Origin: Ornithomonoglobus_A sp045537455
GTDB lineage: Bacteria > Bacillota > Clostridia > UBA1381
Length of the DNA: 64,000 bases
Assembly: GCA_045537455.1 (NCBI GenBank)
Contig: JAZSPM010000078.1
Coordinates: forward strand, 18,282-82,281
Direction of reading: 5' to 3'
The position numbers and the translations under genes were made by a program. The notes beneath the pieces are model-generated. The model saw only the letters and a program-made list of their open reading frames with translations. It made no database searches and had not been told where the DNA came from. Positions 26,521-35,072 of this stretch are shown in pieces. How positions within the stretch are numbered: the first letter of the stretch is position 1; each line of letters starts with the position of its first letter.

Positions 26521-27129
26521 TTAACAGCAGCAATTACAATCGCATGGCGAACAGCATCCGCACGGCAAACATATAAACGGACACGGGCACGTCGCACACA
26601 TCGCACATGGGTCATTCCATGTATTTGTGCCTGTATATGTTGTGTAAGTTGTATTTCTGCGTGTTATATTATCCAGTGCGCCCCTGTATTCAATATTGTT
26701 TGGGTCAAGCTCAACTGCACGCCGTAAATTTGCCACTCCCTGATCATACCAGCCCTTACGCAGGCATATAACACCCATAAGATAATACCATTCCGCATTC
26801 TTGGGAAGTCTGTTGAGCATAGCCTCAGCTTCGGCAGTTCTGTTCATGGTAAGCAATGCACGGACATTAGAATAGCTATCCTGACCTGCATTATAGCTGT
26901 ATCCACCGTTATATCCGCCGTAGCTCTGAGAACCTCCGTTATCGGTGTTTTTACCTGTCAGCATATCATAAGCACGGTTAATTTCCTTTGTCTTTTCACT
27001 TGCCACATCAGCAAGAGGACTGTTTACATACTTATCAGGGTGATATTTTTTTATAAGCTCTCTGTAAGCCTTTTTTATGGTTTCTTCGTCTGCACCTCTC
27101 GGAACTCCGAGAACTTCATATGGATCCAT
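26521..27129 (-). CDS. J-domain protein with TPR region and cysteine-rich tail
   Basis: A 202-residue protein: J-domain at 1-62 with the HPD tripeptide at 30-32, a Gly/Tyr-rich linker (68-88), a TPR-like helical region (about 88-155), and a tail in which 13 of the last 30 residues are cysteines (CATCPC, CGCC, CDCNCCC patterns). J-domains stimulate DnaK. The tail could bind metal or an Fe-S cluster or attach by acylation, all inference. It overlaps the upstream DUF5685 gene by 14 bases, which suggests coupled translation and a joint role. Confidence 0.82.
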   Translation of the reverse strand: MDPYEVLGVPRGADEETIKKAYRELIKKYHPDKYVNSPLADVASEKTKEINRAYDMLTGKNTDNGGSQSYGGYNGGYSYNAGQDSYSNVRALLTMNRTAEAEAMLNRLPKNAEWYYLMGVICLRKGWYDQGVANLRRAVELDPNNIEYRGALDNITRRNTTYTTYTGTNTWNDPCAMCATCPCPFICLPCGCCSPCDCNCCC

Positions 27130-27994
27130 TTTTATCTCCTATATCTTGTTTTTTCAAAACAGCTATCTGTTTTATTCTAAGACTGTCATATATTATTTTA
27201 TAAAGAACCTCTTGATTTTTATACACCTTCAGAAGCTCAAAGCTTGAAGCCGCATTTTCCAGAGTGAATGTAAGCGAAATCTCAAGCTCCTTTGCCCTTG
27301 AAGCCCTGTACGCAGATATATCTCCATCCTTAAAATCTGCAATAAACGGATTGTATGATTTACTTTTATAATCCTTTTCGAGGTCATTAATCGCATCAAG
27401 TACAAAAATCCATCTTCCTATATTATACCCAAACCAATCAAGAATACGTCTTGTTTCATCGTCGGTTATAAATGAAGGTGTAAAAAGCTTTTGAAGAATT
27501 TTCGCAAAGCAGTCGGCAACACGGTCAATATCAGAGCAGTTTTCTTTTTCCAAGCGGCTCAGCTCGTCAAGACAGTTCTTTATATATTTATACTCATCCC
27601 GATACTTTTTTCTTGCACGCCGTACTCCGCCATACATTACAGCCATGCCTAAAAGTGCTTTTATGCTTTTATCATCATGCCAGTCATCCGCAAGCTTTAA
27701 ATACGAAAGCATCACACCGGCACACGCACTGTAGTCAACGGCAATATCCTGCTTTACACACTGTTTCTTTTTAAACGGATGAACCATGCACGCTTCCGTT
27801 TTCATACAATGCTCCTCATCAACTACCGCCGACAGCACCATAGCAAGAAACGTAACATCATAGCTAAGTCCAAGTCTTGAAGCCTGTGAGCATTGCTTTC
27901 CCATAGCCTTGCATAAGCCGCAGTAATATGCATTAAAAATTCCAAAGTCTGCTTCACCAAGCTGTCCTTTACAGGGTTTTATATATCCAAACAT
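27116..27994 (-). CDS. DUF5685 family protein
   Basis: A 292-residue soluble protein of the DUF5685 family, common in Clostridia and without a known role. The N-terminus MFGYIKPCKGQL and YYCGLCKAMGKQC give conserved cysteines at 8, 25, 28 and 35; more follow near 85-110. The rest is mostly helical. The Cys pattern suggests a metal site. It heads the run with the Cys-rich J-domain protein; both partners have metal-ligand-like cysteines, so a chaperone-client or cluster-handling link is a testable idea. Confidence 0.8.
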   Translation of the reverse strand: MFGYIKPCKGQLGEADFGIFNAYYCGLCKAMGKQCSQASRLGLSYDVTFLAMVLSAVVDEEHCMKTEACMVHPFKKKQCVKQDIAVDYSACAGVMLSYLKLADDWHDDKSIKALLGMAVMYGGVRRARKKYRDEYKYIKNCLDELSRLEKENCSDIDRVADCFAKILQKLFTPSFITDDETRRILDWFGYNIGRWIFVLDAINDLEKDYKSKSYNPFIADFKDGDISAYRASRAKELEISLTFTLENAASSFELLKVYKNQEVLYKIIYDSLRIKQIAVLKKQDIGDKNGSI

Positions 27995-28149
27995 TATATT
28001 CTCCCATAAAAATAAGATATATATTAATAAGTATATATCTAAATCAAAAAAATTTCAATACTAAACAGAAATTTATTTTAAAAATTTATTTTTTGTTCAT
28101 ATTTGGGTATGATAAACAGGAAACAATTTATATGAAAGGATAAAAAACT

Positions 28150-28590
28150 ATGAATTCGAAAATGACTCAACAGGAATATGACGAGCTTGTAAAGCAAAAA
28201 ACGCCAAACTCAACTATATTAAAAAACTGTATAAAAGCATTTTTAATAGGAGGGTTAATTTGTGTGTTGGGCGAAGCCATGCTTAAAATATACAAAAGCC
28301 TCGGACTTTCCCAGGAGGATGCAGGAACCATGGTTTCTGTATCACTCATATTTTTAAGCGCCTTACTGACAGGACTTAATATATACCCGAAAATTGCAAA
28401 GCACGCAGGTGCCGGCACACTTGTCCCAATTACGGGCTTTGCCAATTCCATATCCGCTCCGGCACTTGAAGCCAAAACCGAGGGCTATGTTTTAGGCGTC
28501 GGTGCAAAAATATTTACAATAGCAGGACCTGTTATACTTTTTGGTACACTTGCATCTGTTATTGCGGGAATTATTTATTTTATATTTTGA
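28150..28590 (+). CDS. spoVAC: Stage V sporulation protein AC
   Basis: The 146-residue membrane protein starts with a short basic segment and has about four membrane helices; GAGTLVPITGFANSISAPALEAKTEG (seen at about 95-120) is the SpoVAC hallmark. SpoVAC is a channel protein for uptake and release of dipicolinic acid in spores. It is normally followed by spoVAD and spoVAE; here a terminator follows instead. It therefore indicates an endospore former or a lineage descended from one. AAAGGATAAAAAACT precedes the ATG. Confidence 0.93.
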   Translation: MNSKMTQQEYDELVKQKTPNSTILKNCIKAFLIGGLICVLGEAMLKIYKSLGLSQEDAGTMVSVSLIFLSALLTGLNIYPKIAKHAGAGTLVPITGFANSISAPALEAKTEGYVLGVGAKIFTIAGPVILFGTLASVIAGIIYFIF

Positions 28591-28600
28591 AATAAAAATA

Positions 28601-28624
28601 CCGAAAATAAATTTTCGGCATTTT
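28601..28624 (+). terminator. Terminator after spoVAC
   Basis: CCGAAAA and TTTTCGG arms with a TAAA loop followed by CATTTT. A second stem AAGGTGC / GCACCTT (28626-28651) lies at the end of the converging XRE gene. Confidence 0.7.
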
Positions 28625-28650
28625 GAAGGTGCAAAAACAAAAACGCACCT

Positions 28651-28869
28651 TTACATATCTTCATATCTTTTCGGATTATCCGTTTCTCCTAACAAATAAT
28701 CAATACTTGTATTATAAAACCTCGCAAGCTTTATGAGTATTGCTGTAGGTATATCATTTTCACCCGTTTCATACTTTGAATATCCTGTTTGTGACATTCC
28801 CAACATATCAGCAACTTGCGTCTGGTTTAAATCATTATCTTCTCTTAAATCTCTTATTCTTCTATACAT
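28651..28869 (-). CDS. XRE-family helix-turn-helix regulator
   Basis: A 72-residue single-domain Cro/CI-type regulator. The HTH is at about 16-40 (QTQVADMLGMSQTGYSKYE), followed by the usual TAILIKLARFYNTSIDYLLGE helix pair. AAAGGAG lies 8 bases before the ATG. It is divergent from a 51-residue Cys-rich ORF, and a perfect inverted repeat sits between them in the latter's promoter, so it is the natural candidate to bind there. Confidence 0.92.
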   Translation of the reverse strand: MYRRIRDLREDNDLNQTQVADMLGMSQTGYSKYETGENDIPTAILIKLARFYNTSIDYLLGETDNPKRYEDM

Positions 28870-28915
28870 AAGTAAAACTCCTTTAAAAATATTTTAATTT
28901 ATTTTCAAAAAAGTA

Positions 28916-28944
28916 TTTACTTTTAACCTGAAATAGGTTAAAAT
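28916..28944 (+). promoter_or_regulatory. Promoter with embedded 23-base operator
   Basis: TTTACT (28916-28921), 17-base spacer, TAAAAT (28939-28944). The spacer is filled by a perfect inverted repeat TTTTAACCT-GAAAT-AGGTTAAAA (28921-28943). A bound dimer would block RNA polymerase. The adjacent XRE gene is the likely binder. Confidence 0.75.
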
Positions 28945-28965
28945 GTATTGTACGAGGTGATTAAT

Positions 28966-29121
28966 ATGATTTGCATGAACAGCTTTTGTATTCATTGGCA
29001 CAATAATATTTGTTTATTAAATAATATATGTTTGGATGCCTCCGGACAATGCATTGATTGTACTTATATTGATTTCAATATAAAAAATATAAATTCAACA
29101 TTAAAGAAAATAAAAAAATAA
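28966..29121 (+). CDS. Small cysteine-rich protein (51 aa)
   Basis: The ATG follows ACGAGGTG with 5-bp spacing and opens a frame of 51 codons. Cysteines lie at 3, 8, 16, 22, 29 and 32, and the end of the Cys-rich part is SGQCIDC followed by a Lys/Asn tail. The pattern resembles small Clostridial proteins of the DUF1540-like type, whose function is unknown. Expression is predicted to be controlled by the operator in its promoter. It is too short for statistical coding support, but the promoter, ribosome site and cysteine spacing together argue that it is real. Confidence 0.65.
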   Translation: MICMNSFCIHWHNNICLLNNICLDASGQCIDCTYIDFNIKNINSTLKKIKK

Positions 29122-29194
29122 TTTCAAAATACCTCTTTTCTTTTTTATTATTTTATGGTAGAATGATATAAATGAGATTTACGGAGGATTAAAG

Positions 29195-30169
29195 ATGCAC
29201 GGATACAGAACCTTTCATGAGGAGCTTATGGAAAATTTAATACAAAGCGTAAGAAACGGCTCTGTTTCACACGCATATATATTTGAAGGGGCAAAGGGGC
29301 TTGGGAAGCACGAAAGCGCTCGCTTGTTTGCTGCGGCTCTTACCTGCCTGTCTCAGAGTAATGCTCCGTGCGGTGTATGCTCAAGCTGCGCAGAAGCATC
29401 TGCCAACAGCAACCCTGATATAATTTATGTAGAAAAACCAAAGGACAAAACAAGAATCCCGGTCGATACAATCCGTCAGCTAAACGACGATGCGGCAATA
29501 AAGCCATTTAATGCTCCGAAAAAGGTTTATATTATAAACGACGGAGACCTGCTTACAACCGAAGCACAAAACGCTTTTTTAAAAACCTTTGAGGAGCCAC
29601 CTGAATATGCAGTATTTATTATTGTTGTGGAAACCTCATTAAGCTTATTACCGACTATACTTTCAAGGGCGGTGCTTATTACATTTCCGCCGATTTCAAA
29701 TAAAAAAACAGAACAATTTTTACTTGAACATTATCCTGATGAAAAAAAACGTATTCCGTTTCTTGTGAATTTTTGCGAAGGGAATCCCGGAACTGCAGAG
29801 GATATTATTGCAAACCCTGATTTTGAACAGCTTCGCAGCGATTCTCTTGACGTAATAAAATACCTGCTTTCATCAAACAAAAATGAAGCTTTTCTGATTG
29901 AGGATTTTATTGATAAACGAAAGGATTTTGCAGATCAGATTTTTGATTTCTGGATTTCGTTCCTGCGTGATATTCTTGTTCTGCAATGCTCGGCATTTGA
30001 GAGTGCAATAAATATAGATAAGCTCAGTGCTTTAAAGAAATATTCAGAAGCCCATGACGAGAAGAAAATAGTTTCAGCCATAACCACTTTAACAAACGGC
30101 AAAAAGATGCTTGACCGATACGTTAAAGCAGGAGCTGTCGCACTTAATTGTGCATTAAAAATATCATAA
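29195..30169 (+). CDS. holB: DNA polymerase III subunit delta'
   Basis: The 324-residue AAA+ clamp-loader subunit. Near the N-terminus is SHAYIFEGAKGLGKHESARL (a P-loop-like site), then a zinc module CLSQSNAPCGVCSSC (residues about 51-65), the Walker B-like KVYIINDGDLLTTEAQNAFLK, and the sensor region with LSRAVLITFPP. This composition fits HolB rather than DnaX, which is longer. GGAGGATTAAAG precedes the ATG. It usually neighbours tmk and yaaT; here it is alone and terminated immediately after the stop. Confidence 0.92.
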   Translation: MHGYRTFHEELMENLIQSVRNGSVSHAYIFEGAKGLGKHESARLFAAALTCLSQSNAPCGVCSSCAEASANSNPDIIYVEKPKDKTRIPVDTIRQLNDDAAIKPFNAPKKVYIINDGDLLTTEAQNAFLKTFEEPPEYAVFIIVVETSLSLLPTILSRAVLITFPPISNKKTEQFLLEHYPDEKKRIPFLVNFCEGNPGTAEDIIANPDFEQLRSDSLDVIKYLLSSNKNEAFLIEDFIDKRKDFADQIFDFWISFLRDILVLQCSAFESAINIDKLSALKKYSEAHDEKKIVSAITTLTNGKKMLDRYVKAGAVALNCALKIS

Positions 30170-30195
30170 AAAACGGCTTGAATAAGCCGTTTTTT
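30170..30195 (+). terminator. Terminator after holB
   Basis: Ten-bp stem AAAACGGCTT / AAGCCGTTTT with loop GAAT starts one base after the TAA stop and ends in a T-run. Confidence 0.92.
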
Positions 30196-30282
30196 GATTA
30201 TGTGTCTGCACTGTAATTTATTACTTTATATGTTTTGATTTTTATCTTAACCCTAAATGCGGTATTTTGTCAATATAAAATA

Positions 30283-32514
30283 TTAATTATTTTGTTTTTC
30301 AAGCATTTTAGAATAATAACTCATACGGTATGATAACGCCGTAAAGCGTTTTTGTGTAAAAGCATTCTGCACCATACAGTTTACAGTTTGCTCCGAACCA
30401 ACAATAATAACAATATCCTTTGCTCTTGTAACGGCAGTATAAAACAGATTTTTAGTCATAAGCCTCGGCATAAAATGACCAAGTGCTATAATAACAATAG
30501 GGAATTCACTTCCCTGACTTTTATGAACCGTCACCGCATACGAAAGGTCAAGCTCATCAAGCCCCGAAAACGGATAATCAATATACTTGTCGTCATCAAA
30601 TAATATAGTCATATATTTATCAGTTGTATTTATTTTTTCTATTATACCCATATCTCCGTTAAATACACCCGTACCTTCTTCTCCGTTGGTTCGCTTATAA
30701 ATCATGTCATAATTATTTTTAGTCTGCATAACCTTATCACCTTCACGAAAAATCATATGACCATAAGTGTATTCATTTTTTTCAGGCGAAGACGGATTGT
30801 ATGCATCCTGCAAAAGACGGTTCAAATTAACCGTTCCTATATCGCCTTTTTTAGTCGGTGACAAAATCTGTATTCCCGAAATCGGATTCACGCCATAGCT
30901 TTTTGGAAGTCTGTTTATAAATAAATCTGTTACGGTTGTTGATATTGAGCCTGCATTCCCTCTCCGCAAACAGAAAAAGTCATTGTTTGTAGTTGTTAAA
31001 TCAGGCAATTCACCTCTGTTAATACGATGTGCATTCACAATAATAAGACTTTGTTCAGCCTGCCTGAAAATACGATTTAATTTTATAACCGGAATCGCCT
31101 CGCTTTCTATTATATCCTTCAAAACACTTCCGGGGCCTATTGACGGAAGCTGATCACTGTCACCGCACAAAATCACCCTCGCCCCGCTTTTTACTGCGCG
31201 CAAAAACGAACACAGCAACGGCGTATCAATCATACTTGCCTCATCCAAAATCAGAACATCTGCCGCAAGCGGATGTGATTCGTTATACGAAAAAACGTGT
31301 ACTCCGTTTTTGTATTCAGTTCCAAGAAGCCTGTGAATTGTTTTTGCTTCAAGACCTGTCACCTGTGAAAGCCTTTTTGCCGCACGTCCTGTAGGAGCTG
31401 CAAGAGCAACAGAAAGCTGCATATCTTCAAGCACTCTTATCATAGCATTAACTGTTGTGGTTTTTCCCGTTCCCGGACCTCCCGTAAGCACCATACAGCC
31501 CGACGATGCAGCAGTTATAACAGCGTCCTTTTGTTCAGGTGCAAGCTCATTCTGAAGTGAAAGTGCCGAAATCCTTTGTTCTGTCTGCAATGCGTTCAAT
31601 ATCACCTTAGGCTTTGTTTTCGCCATAACAGCAAATCTGCTTGCTATATACATTTCCTGCTCGTAAAGCTCTTTAAGAAAACATACTTTTTCACGCTCGA
31701 TAGTATCACAAATAATTTCTTTTTCTTCTATAAGCTCAAGCATTGCCTTCTCTGCCTCTGCTTCGCCCACATTCAGCTTATATGCCGTATCTTCAACTAT
31801 TAAGCTAAACGGCATATATGTATGGCCACTTTGATATGCCGCAGTCTGCATAAGATATTTTATTCCCGAACAAATTCTCAGCATACTGTTTTTAGGTATG
31901 CCCATGTTAAATGCAATCAAATCTGCGGTTGTAAATGAAACGCCTGAAACCATATCCGCCAATGTATACGGATTTCTTTCTATTATATCAATCGCACTGC
32001 TGCCGAACACATCATATACCTTCATCGCTATCGTAGGCGATATATTATATTTTTGCAAAAACATAACAAGCCTCTGGACGGCTTGCAACCTCTTATATGA
32101 TTCTGAAATCTTCATAGCCTTATCGTGGCTTATTCCCTTTATTTTTGCCAATTTCTCAGGCTCCGAAAGCATGATGTTCAAGGTATCTGCACCAAACTCA
32201 TCAACAAGCTTTTTTGCAGTAGCCTCACGTACACCCTCAACTATTCCCGATGCGAGATATTGAAATATCGCATCCTCATCAGTCGGTAAAATCGGTTCAA
32301 AAAATTCTACTCTGAACTGGTCTCCATAATCATAATGCGTAGTCCACGAGCCTGTAATATTAAGATACTGACCTTCATTTATGCACGGTAAAATTCCGAC
32401 AGCCGTGAAATAATCACTACCGTCGGCATACGAAGCCTCCATAACAGTGTAACCGTTATCTTCATTTGTATATATAATTTCTTCAACCATGCATTTGATT
32501 GTTTCAGTAGACAT
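30283..32514 (-). CDS. recD2: RecD2-type SF1B DNA helicase
   Basis: The 743-residue helicase has an N-terminal OB-like segment, helix-hairpin-helix repeats (about 95-190), Walker A LTGGPGTGKTTT (near 340), motif II LILDEASMIDT and the late motif AVTVHKSQGSEF. RecD2 unwinds DNA 5' to 3' without RecBC and is tied to mismatch repair and replication-fork maintenance in Firmicutes. Its start overlaps the end of the decarboxylase-family gene by 11 bases, so the pair is co-transcribed. Confidence 0.94.
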   Translation of the reverse strand: MSTETIKCMVEEIIYTNEDNGYTVMEASYADGSDYFTAVGILPCINEGQYLNITGSWTTHYDYGDQFRVEFFEPILPTDEDAIFQYLASGIVEGVREATAKKLVDEFGADTLNIMLSEPEKLAKIKGISHDKAMKISESYKRLQAVQRLVMFLQKYNISPTIAMKVYDVFGSSAIDIIERNPYTLADMVSGVSFTTADLIAFNMGIPKNSMLRICSGIKYLMQTAAYQSGHTYMPFSLIVEDTAYKLNVGEAEAEKAMLELIEEKEIICDTIEREKVCFLKELYEQEMYIASRFAVMAKTKPKVILNALQTEQRISALSLQNELAPEQKDAVITAASSGCMVLTGGPGTGKTTTVNAMIRVLEDMQLSVALAAPTGRAAKRLSQVTGLEAKTIHRLLGTEYKNGVHVFSYNESHPLAADVLILDEASMIDTPLLCSFLRAVKSGARVILCGDSDQLPSIGPGSVLKDIIESEAIPVIKLNRIFRQAEQSLIIVNAHRINRGELPDLTTTNNDFFCLRRGNAGSISTTVTDLFINRLPKSYGVNPISGIQILSPTKKGDIGTVNLNRLLQDAYNPSSPEKNEYTYGHMIFREGDKVMQTKNNYDMIYKRTNGEEGTGVFNGDMGIIEKINTTDKYMTILFDDDKYIDYPFSGLDELDLSYAVTVHKSQGSEFPIVIIALGHFMPRLMTKNLFYTAVTRAKDIVIIVGSEQTVNCMVQNAFTQKRFTALSYRMSYYSKMLEKQNN

Positions 32515-33826
32515 TTACCATCAAATCCTTATCAATTCCTTTTAATTTTGCACCTGCTTTTTGCAGTTCCTTTATATTTTTTATCATTTGCTCTGTAATC
32601 TTCGCACCGCAGCATATAACAGGTATACCCGGAGGATATGCCATAACAGTCGAAGCCGCAATTCTCCCCAAAGCATCATCTATATTAACGCTCTCACACT
32701 CTCCGAAAAAGCCGTCTGATGGCGAGAATATTTCTGACGTCGGCAAAATCGCCTTACATTCCTCAGGCTCTAAAGTATTTGAGATTTTGCTTAATGCCTT
32801 GTTGAGTCTTTCAAAATCGTCCTCTGTATTTGACGGTGTTGCTATCAATACAATCGAATGTAAGTCCGCCATCTCTATATCAATCCCAAATTCGTCGGCA
32901 AGTAATTTCTCAACCTCAAAGCCGGTTTTTTCTCCTGTAAAAAACACCATTCTTGTCGGATCATCGTTGACAAGCGACGGCATGGAAATACTCTTTTTTA
33001 ACTCGGTACAACGCTTTGCTGTTCTCTCCCATTCACTTTTATCCATAGTCAAAGCCGCAGCTTCCGCAGATGCCGAAATGACATATGACGGACTTGACGA
33101 GCCAAACATCCCAAGAGCAATTTTAAGTCGCTCTTTGTTAACACGATTTCCGTTAACATGAACATATGCCGCTCCTGTAAGTGCATTGAGAGTTTTATGT
33201 GCACTCATAACAATACAGTCAGCACCGTTAAAATCAGGAAATATATCAGACGAAGCAAAGTGTGCCCCATGTGCTCCGTCAACCAAAAACGGTATATCGT
33301 ATTTATGGCATATATGTGCCGTCTTTGAAATATTTTTACAAATACCGTAATAATCAGGTGAAACAGCAATAACAGCACATATGAGTTTCTCTTTATTTAA
33401 AATATCTTCAAGCTTTTCATAATCAAAGCCTGTACAATGACCGAAACTATCGTATTTCATAGGAGCAAACATAAGCTGTACACCCATTAATGCACAGGCA
33501 TTTATAACACTCATATGACAGTCCGGCGACGAAAGCAATACACCGCCTTTTTTATAAACAGCCGCAATCATAGCCTGAATGCCTGTCGTTGAGCCTGACG
33601 TCAAAATAAGGCTTTCGTCAACGCCATACACCTTGCTTATCATTTCCTGAGAACGCAAAAGAACTTCTCCCGGCTCGTGCAAATCCTCTGTTGCGTCAAG
33701 CTCCGTAACATCGCAGTCTATAATATTTTTAAGCAAGCCTCTGCCGTTTTTGTGTCCGGGCATAGCAAAAGAAACTCTGCCCGAATTATGATACTTTATC
33801 AAATGATTATAAAGCGGCATTTCCAT
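32504..33826 (-). CDS. Orn/Lys/Arg decarboxylase-family PLP enzyme
   Basis: A 440-residue fold-type I PLP enzyme of the Orn/Lys/Arg decarboxylase major domain family. N-terminal FAMPGHKNGRG, LTSGSTTGIQAMIAA, DGAHGAHF with the PLP Asp, and MSAHKTL with the PLP-binding Lys are all present; a short C-terminal domain follows. This short form is typical of Firmicute genes near holB and tmk and is often called an aminotransferase or arginine/lysine decarboxylase; substrate cannot be told from sequence. Start 33826 is chosen because GGAGGG lies 7 bases before it; the two other nearby ATGs and an upstream TTG fit less well. Confidence 0.88.
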   Translation of the reverse strand: MEMPLYNHLIKYHNSGRVSFAMPGHKNGRGLLKNIIDCDVTELDATEDLHEPGEVLLRSQEMISKVYGVDESLILTSGSTTGIQAMIAAVYKKGGVLLSSPDCHMSVINACALMGVQLMFAPMKYDSFGHCTGFDYEKLEDILNKEKLICAVIAVSPDYYGICKNISKTAHICHKYDIPFLVDGAHGAHFASSDIFPDFNGADCIVMSAHKTLNALTGAAYVHVNGNRVNKERLKIALGMFGSSSPSYVISASAEAAALTMDKSEWERTAKRCTELKKSISMPSLVNDDPTRMVFFTGEKTGFEVEKLLADEFGIDIEMADLHSIVLIATPSNTEDDFERLNKALSKISNTLEPEECKAILPTSEIFSPSDGFFGECESVNIDDALGRIAASTVMAYPPGIPVICCGAKITEQMIKNIKELQKAGAKLKGIDKDLMVNVY

Positions 33827-33859
33827 AACCATACCCTCCAAACTTATTTTCTAATATAT

Positions 33860-33888
33860 ATTATACAAAAAAAGCGAACATATGTAAA
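33860..33888 (-). promoter_or_regulatory. Promoter of the decarboxylase-recD2 pair
   Basis: Minus-strand TTTACA, 17-base spacer, TATAAT. Confidence 0.75.
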
Positions 33889-33925
33889 GATTTTTTTCTA
33901 ACATTTTTGTTACAAAAATCAAAAA

Positions 33926-33957
33926 GAGCAGGCTCAATTTAAAGTCCTGCTCATATT
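33926..33957 (-). terminator. Terminator after murG
   Basis: Seven-bp GC-rich stem GAGCAGG / CCTGCTC on the minus strand followed by TTTTTG. It ends the main division and wall cluster. Confidence 0.82.
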
Positions 33958-33958
33958 T

Positions 33959-35059
33959 TTATTTGTTTGTCATTTTAAGCATAAGCTTATATATCTGCTC
34001 GAGTGCATTAGTTTTCGCCATTGATTTTAAATTTTTTGACATTTTATCAAGTGCTTCATTATCCGTTACCATGCTCATGATTTTATCATAAAGGCACTCA
34101 GGCGTAAGCTCACTTTCAACAATCAATGCCGCGGCTCCGTTTTTCTCAAATTCACGTGCATTCTGTTCCTGATGATTTCTTACAACATTAGGCGACGGAA
34201 TCAATATTGACGGCTTAAACAAAGCCGCAATCTCGCTTACAGTGATAGCTCCGGCTCTTGACACAACCAAATCAGCCGCTGCCATACATTCAGCCATATT
34301 ATCAATATACGGAACAATTTTTATATCCTCATTAAGAGCTATCCCCTCTTCTTTTATACGGTTCATTATCTTTTCGTAATTTCTGTCACCCGTACCAAAA
34401 AGAACGCTTATTTTATTCTCATCGGATATACGCTTTAATATTTTTATAACATTATCATTAATCTTATCCGCACCGAGACTTCCTCCGAAAATCAGTACAA
34501 ACGGCTTTGTAATACCAAGCTTCTGACGTGACTTTTCTTTGTCCGCTTCAAGAATTTCTGTTCTTATAGGGTTTCCCGTTACAACACATTTTGATTTATT
34601 CTTCATATGATTTACGGTTTCATCAAAGCTCAAGGCAAGATAATCAACGTAATTTTCAGAGCCTCTTACGGTAAGCCCTGGATATACATTCTGCTCATGA
34701 ATAAGAGACGGAATCTCCATTGCTTTTGCCGCCATTGTAACAGGCCCACTTACATATCCTCCTGTGCAGACAATACAATCCGGCTTAAATTCCTTTATAA
34801 GCTTTTTCATCTTTGCTTTTGACGTCATAAGCTTTGCGGCAATTTTTACGTTTTTGAGCATATTCTTTCTGCTAAAGCCCTCTATATCTATATACTCTAT
34901 CTTATATCCTGCCTTCGGAACAAGCTTTGTTTCAAGTCCGTTTTTAGTTCCTATAAATAAAGCTTCAAAATCATCATTATGAGCTTTTGCATAATCTGCT
35001 ATTGATATTGCAGGATTTATGTGTCCTCCTGTGCCGCCGCCGGCAAATATAACTCTCAT
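33959..35059 (-). CDS. murG: Undecaprenyldiphospho-muramoylpentapeptide GlcNAc transferase
   Basis: The 366-residue GT28 enzyme adds GlcNAc to lipid I to make lipid II at the inner face of the membrane. The glycine-rich loop FAGGGTGGHINPAISIA, the second G-loop LIFGGSLGADKIN and the donor-binding stretch VSRAGAITVSEIAALFKPSI are typical. It lies 13 bases after ftsW and is the last gene of the cluster, followed by a terminator. Confidence 0.96.
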   Translation of the reverse strand: MRVIFAGGGTGGHINPAISIADYAKAHNDDFEALFIGTKNGLETKLVPKAGYKIEYIDIEGFSRKNMLKNVKIAAKLMTSKAKMKKLIKEFKPDCIVCTGGYVSGPVTMAAKAMEIPSLIHEQNVYPGLTVRGSENYVDYLALSFDETVNHMKNKSKCVVTGNPIRTEILEADKEKSRQKLGITKPFVLIFGGSLGADKINDNVIKILKRISDENKISVLFGTGDRNYEKIMNRIKEEGIALNEDIKIVPYIDNMAECMAAADLVVSRAGAITVSEIAALFKPSILIPSPNVVRNHQEQNAREFEKNGAAALIVESELTPECLYDKIMSMVTDNEALDKMSKNLKSMAKTNALEQIYKLMLKMTNK

Positions 35060-35072
35060 AATAGCTCCTTTC

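Noticed and set aside
28090..28135. Forespore sigma-F/G-type promoter before spoVAC
   Set aside because: GGAAACAATT matches a -10 box at 28119-28128, but the best -35 (TTCATA) is spaced 17 rather than 15-16 and the start would fall on the ribosome site.
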